From Phaseolus vulgaris (lineage: Eukaryota > Streptophyta > Magnoliopsida > Fabales > Fabaceae), in NCBI RefSeq assembly GCF_000499845.2, contig NC_023759.2:48086172-48150171 (forward strand): 64,000 nucleotides of DNA, read 5' to 3'. The position numbers and the translations under genes were made by a program. A model generated the notes under the pieces. The model did not search any database. It saw nothing but the letters and a program-made list of their open reading frames with translations, and was not told where the DNA came from. This document shows positions 58,101 to 64,000 of this stretch, one piece after another (positions within the stretch are counted from its first letter, which is position 1; each line of letters starts with the position of its first letter).

Positions 58101-61100
58101 AGAAGGGTAGTTCACAGGGAGATTCATACAAGAATTGGAGAAGGCCTGACAGGTGAGCTCCTTTCTACTTTACAGTTGACAAGACTAACATTAACAGCAG
58201 AAGAGACAGATGCCTAGATATCATAAACCATATGGGCAGTATTAATATGTATTTAGATCTAAATATCTAAATCAAAGAAAAGGTGAAGAAATATATCACA
58301 ACCTTGATTGCAGCAGAGTCAATAGATGACCTCAGTGTTTCAAATCCTGGAGTTTCAACTGTTCTTAAGGATCTAAGACCACTGACATTAGCAAGAATTT
58401 TGAATCCATTGTCTGCAGTAGTGACAGCAAGAAGACTTCCTTCTTTGTTGAATCTCAAGAGTGGAAGGGCCTGACTAGATTCATAAAATTATATATGGTG
58501 TCTTTATAAAGTGTAAGCTATATTAAAAAAAAAAAAGTTAAATCCACCTGTAATCCACCCTCTGCATCAGTGCTTGTTAGAAGATTAATGCTGTCAATCT
58601 CCCAAAATTTGATTTGGCCATCTTCACCAGCAGCCAAGAAGCGATTTTGGGTTGTGTCAAACTGCACAACACCAGGAGATTTCTTTCTGAACCCATTGTA
58701 TGTTCTCTTAATAGCTCCTTCAGTTTCATTCCATTCAACAAGAAAGGACTCTCCGTCTTTACTAGTCCCACAGGAAAACAGTCTATAGAAATAAGAGAGG
58801 ATAAATAGGGAACATGTTAATACAGTTCCATTTAATAATAAATCTCACTTAATCCAAACCCAAATCCTTCTTACCTACTTCCATCAGCACTATAGAGCAG
58901 TGTGGTATACCAATGGCCTGGGGCATCATAGTCAACCCTAGAGCCCATATTATCGTACAACCAGGCTTTTATTTTGCCATCAATGGCAGTTGAAAATACA
59001 AACTGCAATGTTACACTGACAACATTTAGTAACATAACATCAAATGTGTTTACAAGAATAATTCAATCATGGACAAATGTACACATAACTCATGTAAATA
59101 CAAGGAGGACTCTTGGGCTTTGCTAGAATCAAATTACAACTCCTACAAAATCCAAAGAATAGACTGATAGAGAAAACATGTCATATAATCCTTCTACCTG
59201 AATGTTGTCCTTGTGATGAGGACAGATAGAATATACAGGTGCCTCATGCCCCTCAAAGTTAAATAGTTTCCGTCCAGTCAAATCCCACACCTATTAAGAG
59301 TCTCTTCTTTAGACAATGTAACAAATGTATGCATAATCTAAAATTGCAAGGAGTAGATTTATGCACCTTTACCAACTTATCATCTCCACAAGTCACAATA
59401 CAGAGTTGTTTATTTGGATGTGCAAATGCCAAGTCATTAACACCACCAATATGGGCATCAACCTGCATTGGCAAGCAATGTAAAACAAATTGCAAACACA
59501 ATTTTGGTTACTTCTTAAAAGAAAGAATAATCTCACCTCTATGCGCTGAGCCAGCTCATTTGATCCAATGTACGAATACAAGTGAATCAAATGTCTAGTA
59601 AATGCAACACCTTCAGTAAAGAAAACAGTAAGAAATTTTATTGTGCCAGTTTCAAAATGGTTTTAAGGACATCACATACCCACAAAATTTCCATCCAGGC
59701 TCCATGTAACACGACTGACAGAAATAGGTGCATCTTTGACCATAGCTGCCTGAGAAAATTAAAACTATAAAATTCCAAAGGATTTGAATTATCAAGCACC
59801 AGTGACCACCACAACAATACACTTATTGTCTGGTTAGACCATAACCAAGGGTACTATAGAAAAGCAAATATTGTACAGTATAAAAACTCCTCGAAAAATG
59901 AAATTAAAAACCTGAAATGGTAATGAGCACACTGATTTATCCCATATCTTGAACGGCTTTGTGACCAACCTATCTCGCAACCCAAGTTCCCAAAGTGTAA
60001 TTTCACCATTGCTAGAACCAACTGCTCAACAGAAATATGTCATTATGTTTTTGTCAGTATGTTAGAGCAAGATATTACACAAACTGCAATAAAGATAGAA
60101 ATTACCAAGAAGAAAGGTTTGGTTCGAAGGATGAAAGTCCATGCTTGTCACAGAGGATCCTTGCTGCAATGTCATTGCCACTGTTCTTGGTAGATCATCC
60201 AGTGACCAAGAGGCTTGTCGAGTGGCAGGATAGGAAACCTAAAAGAATAGATATGAATCATAGTAACAAAAAATCACCAAACAGTACAAAATCAGGAGTC
60301 CTATACAGCTTTGGAGCAGAAAAATCATTGGCTTCAAGAATACCCAGATCACATTAAAATTAAACAGAAAAATTATCAAAATTACCTCCTCTGGAGAAGG
60401 AGCAGGCCGGAGTCTTTTCATTAACTGCTCATGATCAGCATTCTGATAATCAACCATGCCAGAAGTTATTGGAGGTGTTCTTGGATGCTTCAGGATAGAC
60501 ACTGTTTACAAAATGGCTGAGCATTAAAGTTATGAAATCATCTTTCGCTGGATTACTAAATATGTAGAATTCGAAGCAAAATTATCTTGATGGCATATCC
60601 AATTAAATAAAAGTTTAGCTGTCAGTCCAATAACGATAATTATTTTGAAATGAAGGTAAATGAGTGAAAAAGTCTACAGTGTGTAACATGCAAAATTTAA
60701 TAAAACTTACTATGATATGTATAGACAAAAATAAGGTAACAACAGAATTTTTAAAAGGTTGTGGGGGAAGAGAATGGGATTTTAACCTTGATTCTGTAGG
60801 ACAGGCATGGTTGATGCTGTGACAACAGCTGCTTGGACAGATGATGAAGCTGAGGCATTGACCATCCAACCAGCCAAAGCACTAGCATTAGCAGTTGCTG
60901 CGGCAGGGAGAAAGGGCTATATAAAACAAAATGGAAACAAAGTATTGATTTATTAATAAATATGGTAACTTACATTGTTATTAATTAAAAATATAAGAAA
61001 CCCATTTTATGAAATGAAAGATATCATACACCATGAGCTCCAATTGAATTATAAACTGCAGGCTTTGCAACGGCAGCAATTGGAAGATTGACAGGTGTAG

Positions 61101-63786
61101 GTGCTAGAGGACCATTAGGAGGTGTACATGTGTGGTCGATGAATAAAGTCTTTATATCTGGGTTTGGCCTAGGGTTTTTGCAAAGCTGGTGCTGCCAGTT
61201 TAAACTGCATTGATTAGGGACACAAATTGGTTAAGAAATGAAAAGGCAAGAAATAACTAGTTAAAAAACAAATATATCTAATCGATAATAAACAACATAT
61301 AATCAACTAAAACCATACACAAAAGTCTATCAGGTGTAAAATATTTGTACGTTCTAGAAGGCAAAAAGTCACACTTAGTTTTGCATTTGCCAAGTAGAAA
61401 AGAAGCCACTTAACTATGAAAAAGTGAATTAAGAAAAACAGTAAAGTCTAGTCAGGAGAGAGAAATAGAATCAGTTGAAATTATAAACTCACATCTATTT
61501 TAGTATATGACATAATGAATAAATCTACAACTACAGCATTTACACCTTTGATTGATCAACGTCCGCAATCTTGATGACCTAAGGGTAGGGAAGATAAGTT
61601 TGTCACGGAAAAGAGGATTTGCTTCTATTAGCTTTTTTAGCTCTATCAACATGATCCCTCGAGCAGTTTTGGTGTCACCATACTTGGACAGCTGCTCATT
61701 TTCCCTGAAATTTAAAATGCAAAGGGAAAACAAAATAATCTTACAAGTTAAATAATCTTGTAGGTCTACCGGTCATAAAAGGCAACATGACACAATTTGG
61801 TAAACTTAGTTCTTCACAAACTCCATACTTCTATTCTTTCACGAGTGTTAATCAAGATTCAAGAGTATTGACGTTTGACTGAAATCATTTTCAAAGGTGC
61901 CAAAATCAATGCTGTATTATATTAGACCATATGTTCAAGATAATACCTGAAATTACTAAGAGTTAAAAGCTGGGTGATTTCTTTGTATAGTTCCTCATTG
62001 AAGGTGGAGAAAATTTTTAAATCACCCACTAATATCTCAACAGCCTTTGCCTTGTCTTTCCTAATTTAACAGCACAAAAAAAACATGTGAAGTACCACCA
62101 TCATAAGCACAAACATCATTAGAAAATCCCTAAGCAATTCCAGTTAATAGATACCTATCAAGTGCTTCCAGATATTTTTGCTTCCTGATTTCAAAGAATA
62201 TTTTCATGGAGTATCTATTATCGTCAACTTTAGTAAACCCTGTTAAGTACTTCTCAAGTTCTTCCCATTCACCAGCCTGTACTTTTTCCTCAAAGTACTT
62301 CATATTGAAGAAAAAGCCAGATTCTTTCTCAAGCCTGAACCAAAAAACAAACATTTAACAAAGAAATAATCAGCAATGATAATGTAAAAAATAGGAGGAA
62401 GTGTTTAGCAAACGAAGAGAAAGAGTTTCCGATTAATTTTATCATTATCTAAATTCCACTTTAAGTGATTATGCACCTTAGCCTTTCTACACAAAAAGAA
62501 ACCTCGTAACATTTAGGCGTTCAGCCATCGTATTCAAGTAATTCATTGATTTTCAATTTCAGAAAACCATCTAGAGCAACTGCCAGAAAAAGAAGTGCAA
62601 TATATTTTGTTCTTCCCAATTTTAAGGTGATTTTAAGGTAACTGTAGTCGCAACGTGGTAACAAATACTTCCAAACCCGTAACAATTGTGAATACAGAAA
62701 ACTTGAAAATTGTCGCAACAGCGAGGACAGTGACAGTTAATTAAAACCTACTAACCCTGATTATTAAGGATGATTGACTCTCGACACAGAACTCGGTAGT
62801 TGTAAATAGTATTTTTATGATACAGATGTCAACCAGATAATTCACTGGCACATGGCTCTATAATTCATTCACCCACATCCAAATTATAAGCTTCTTGGAT
62901 TATAACATTACAAGGATATCCGTCAGCCTTAAGACAAATTTGAAAACATTCTTCCTCTCATTTCTCTATTATTTTTAGCTAATTTTGAATACAATTCACC
63001 ATCTAAAACATCATAGCTTAAGCTGAAAGCAAGGTTTTAAAATAAGGTTCGCAAACAGAAATTGCAGCTCCAATTTCAACATTTTAGGGATCTATCTCAT
63101 CGGCGGTATTGGCTGCATTTGTCCACAGTTTTTCACAAAATCAAGGATTGCGATAAAACAGGGACGGCAATTTAAATCCTCGGATGAAAGCATTTCCACA
63201 AGCAGATAAATAAATCATGTGTTTCCTTTTGTTGCATCCGCAAGTTCCCCAAATTAGAAAGCGACATGTGAGCAAATATTGTTATTTTTTAACCACGTGT
63301 GCATTTTTAATTTAACAAAATTAGGATACACCGGAGAAATTAAGTGGGCCAAGACCACCACACAAGGTTTAGGCCAATTTCCACGAAACAGCCAAATTAT
63401 ATGAAGAATGGCCAAAACCATAAACATGTGTTGATCTCATGCCATACAATGATTTCTCCTTAGACAAACCACCAATTTCTAATGACACTTGAAATTTCAA
63501 TAAGCAGTGTACCCATTATTAACAAGAATAAAAGAAAAGTTTTAGCATTTCAAGATTTTCCTCTGCTTTGTTGCACTATTGCTGCCTAGTTTCATTTTAC
63601 ATGATAGAACTTGCACGGAAAAAGAGGAAGAAGAAGAGATAAGGAGAACAAACACAAAACAGCAGCTAAAAAGAATAAAGGAAAAATTCAAAGCATACTC
63701 GCTTACCTGTGCACGGAGTCCTTGAACTTCTCCTCCTCCAAAAATTGGAGTATCAAGAACACTAATTCTCGGCTCAAAGAAGTCAT
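55104..63786 (-). CDS. TOPLESS-related transcriptional co-repressor (TPR2-like)
   Basis: Twenty-five coding exons from 63786-63707 (first) to 55320-55104 (last) sum to 1,130 aa, the normal family length. Others in order: 62334-62155, 62060-61947, 61704-61546, 61204-61030, 60916-60787, 60501-60386, 60238-60106, 60021-59912, 59749-59680, 59610-59537, 59462-59367, 59290-59198, 59002-58875, 58782-58548, 58470-58303, 58213-58130, 57790-57635, 57545-57435, 57335-57156, 57072-56944, 56853-56758, 56197-56015, 55678-55503. The N-terminus MTSLSRELVFLILQFL is the LisH motif; CTLH and CRA segments follow (residues about 34-210) and bind EAR motifs (LxLxL) of repressors such as Aux/IAA and NINJA. Two WD40 propellers fill residues 340-1,100. 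VDYQNADHEQLMKRLRP and SWSLDDLPRTVA point to the TPR2 clade. It acts in the nucleus, recruiting histone deacetylases. Intron 23 carries a solo LTR at its acceptor. Confidence 0.95.
55680..55934 (+). mobile_element. Solo LTR (255 bp) at the intron 23/exon 24 boundary of the TPR2-like gene
   Basis: The element begins TGTTAGG and ends CCTAACA (TG...CA with short inverted ends). It is flanked by perfect 5-bp direct repeats cccac (55675-55679 and 55935-55939). Internal LTR signals are in order on the + strand: a TATA box tataaata at 55757-55764 and a poly(A) signal aataaa at 55888-55893. There is no internal retrotransposon region, so it is a solo LTR, or a very short nonautonomous element. Its orientation is opposite to the host gene. 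Confidence 0.92.
56440..56640. repeat. Legume-type dispersed repeat in intron 22 of the TPR2-like gene
   Basis: The series ggcccaacaactctcg, aatctcataaaatcagtcag, taagatctgcactcactt and gtcgacatgagatctcc is a familiar motif order in legume noncoding DNA. A shorter relative is in DPD1 intron 1. It lies inside the 560-nt intron 22. Confidence 0.6.
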
Positions 63787-64000
63787 AGCTGCTCCTCAAA
63801 TCTGGAAAGCACCAAAAATCTCGATCCTCGAACTCCGATCTTCAAACACACAACACGCCAAAGAAAGAAAAACAAGAACAAGAAATCAAGACTATAGAAA
63901 ACGACATAACATAATTCCCCACAAACAGAGACGAATCAGGGATGAAGCATGCAACCTCAACGTCAAAACTGAACCCAGGGAGGCTCCACAGCCTAGAATT
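63787..64000 (-). other. 5' UTR/upstream region of the TPR2-like gene, cut by the window edge
   Basis: On the minus strand a possible acceptor (ctttccag) lies about 14 bases upstream of the ATG, so a leader intron is likely. The upstream leader exon and promoter run to or beyond the right edge. No other gene is seen. Confidence 0.45.

Noticed and set aside
1..64000. CRISPR arrays, rRNA genes, bacterial-type operons, integrated organelle or viral genomes
   Set aside because: No regularly spaced repeats with unique spacers, no rRNA-like segments, and no cluster of organelle or viral coding sequence were seen. Retroelement traces are limited to the solo LTR and weak relatives.

Overview
The window is nuclear DNA of a flowering plant, most likely a phaseoloid legume (the bean, cowpea and soybean group). 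The protein-coding genes are split by short GT-AG introns, the intergenic DNA is very AT-rich, and the encoded proteins are plant-specific types (TOPLESS co-repressor, B-class GATA factor, KIN-14 kinesin with a CH domain, WAK-like galacturonan-binding protein, DPD1 organelle nuclease). A dispersed repeat that I know from legume genomes occurs twice in introns. The species call is inference; no marker in the window settles it.

Layout. 1-4.7 kb: intergenic, with tandem and degenerate repeats. 4.76-5.60 kb (+): small J-domain co-chaperone, 5 exons, 160 aa. 9.13-14.45 kb (+): importin alpha, 10 exons, 531 aa. 14.5-21.2 kb: AT-rich intergenic DNA with tandem repeats and a palindrome-rich dispersed repeat. 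21.21-21.61 kb (+): small B-GATA factor, 2 exons, 107 aa. 26.44-28.70 kb (+): DPD1-type DEDDh exonuclease, 3 coding exons plus a 5' UTR exon, 331 aa. 30.57-30.65 kb (-): tRNA-Thr(AGU). 32.43-37.97 kb (+): KIN-14 kinesin with a calponin-homology domain, 19 exons, 1,074 aa. 40.29-42.53 kb (+): PP2C phosphatase with a C-terminal Cys-rich tail, 7 exons, 429 aa. 42.5-51.9 kb: gene-poor, with a CACTA-type MITE and decayed relatives. 51.93-52.55 kb (-): secreted WAK-type galacturonan-binding protein without a kinase. 55.10-63.79 kb (-): TOPLESS-related co-repressor, 25 coding exons, 1,130 aa, 5' UTR running off the right edge.

I joined exons by hand. For every multi-exon gene the exon lengths sum to an intact reading frame, which is the main check on the models. 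The genes are unrelated housekeeping or regulatory functions, as usual in a plant chromosome arm; I see no operon-like or biosynthetic cluster and no undescribed multi-gene system.

Two structures stand out. (1) A 255-bp solo LTR with a perfect 5-bp target duplication sits exactly at the intron 23/exon 24 boundary of the TOPLESS-related gene. The last base pair of the LTR and the first base of the duplicated target together rebuild the AG acceptor, and the 1,130-codon frame closes only if that hybrid acceptor is used. (2) The kinesin motor domain is interrupted by a 100-nt U12-type AT-AC intron with near-consensus 5' site and branch site. Also notable are an 18-bp in-frame repeat giving an acidic, His-rich hexapeptide array in the kinesin stalk, and short upstream ORFs before three genes.
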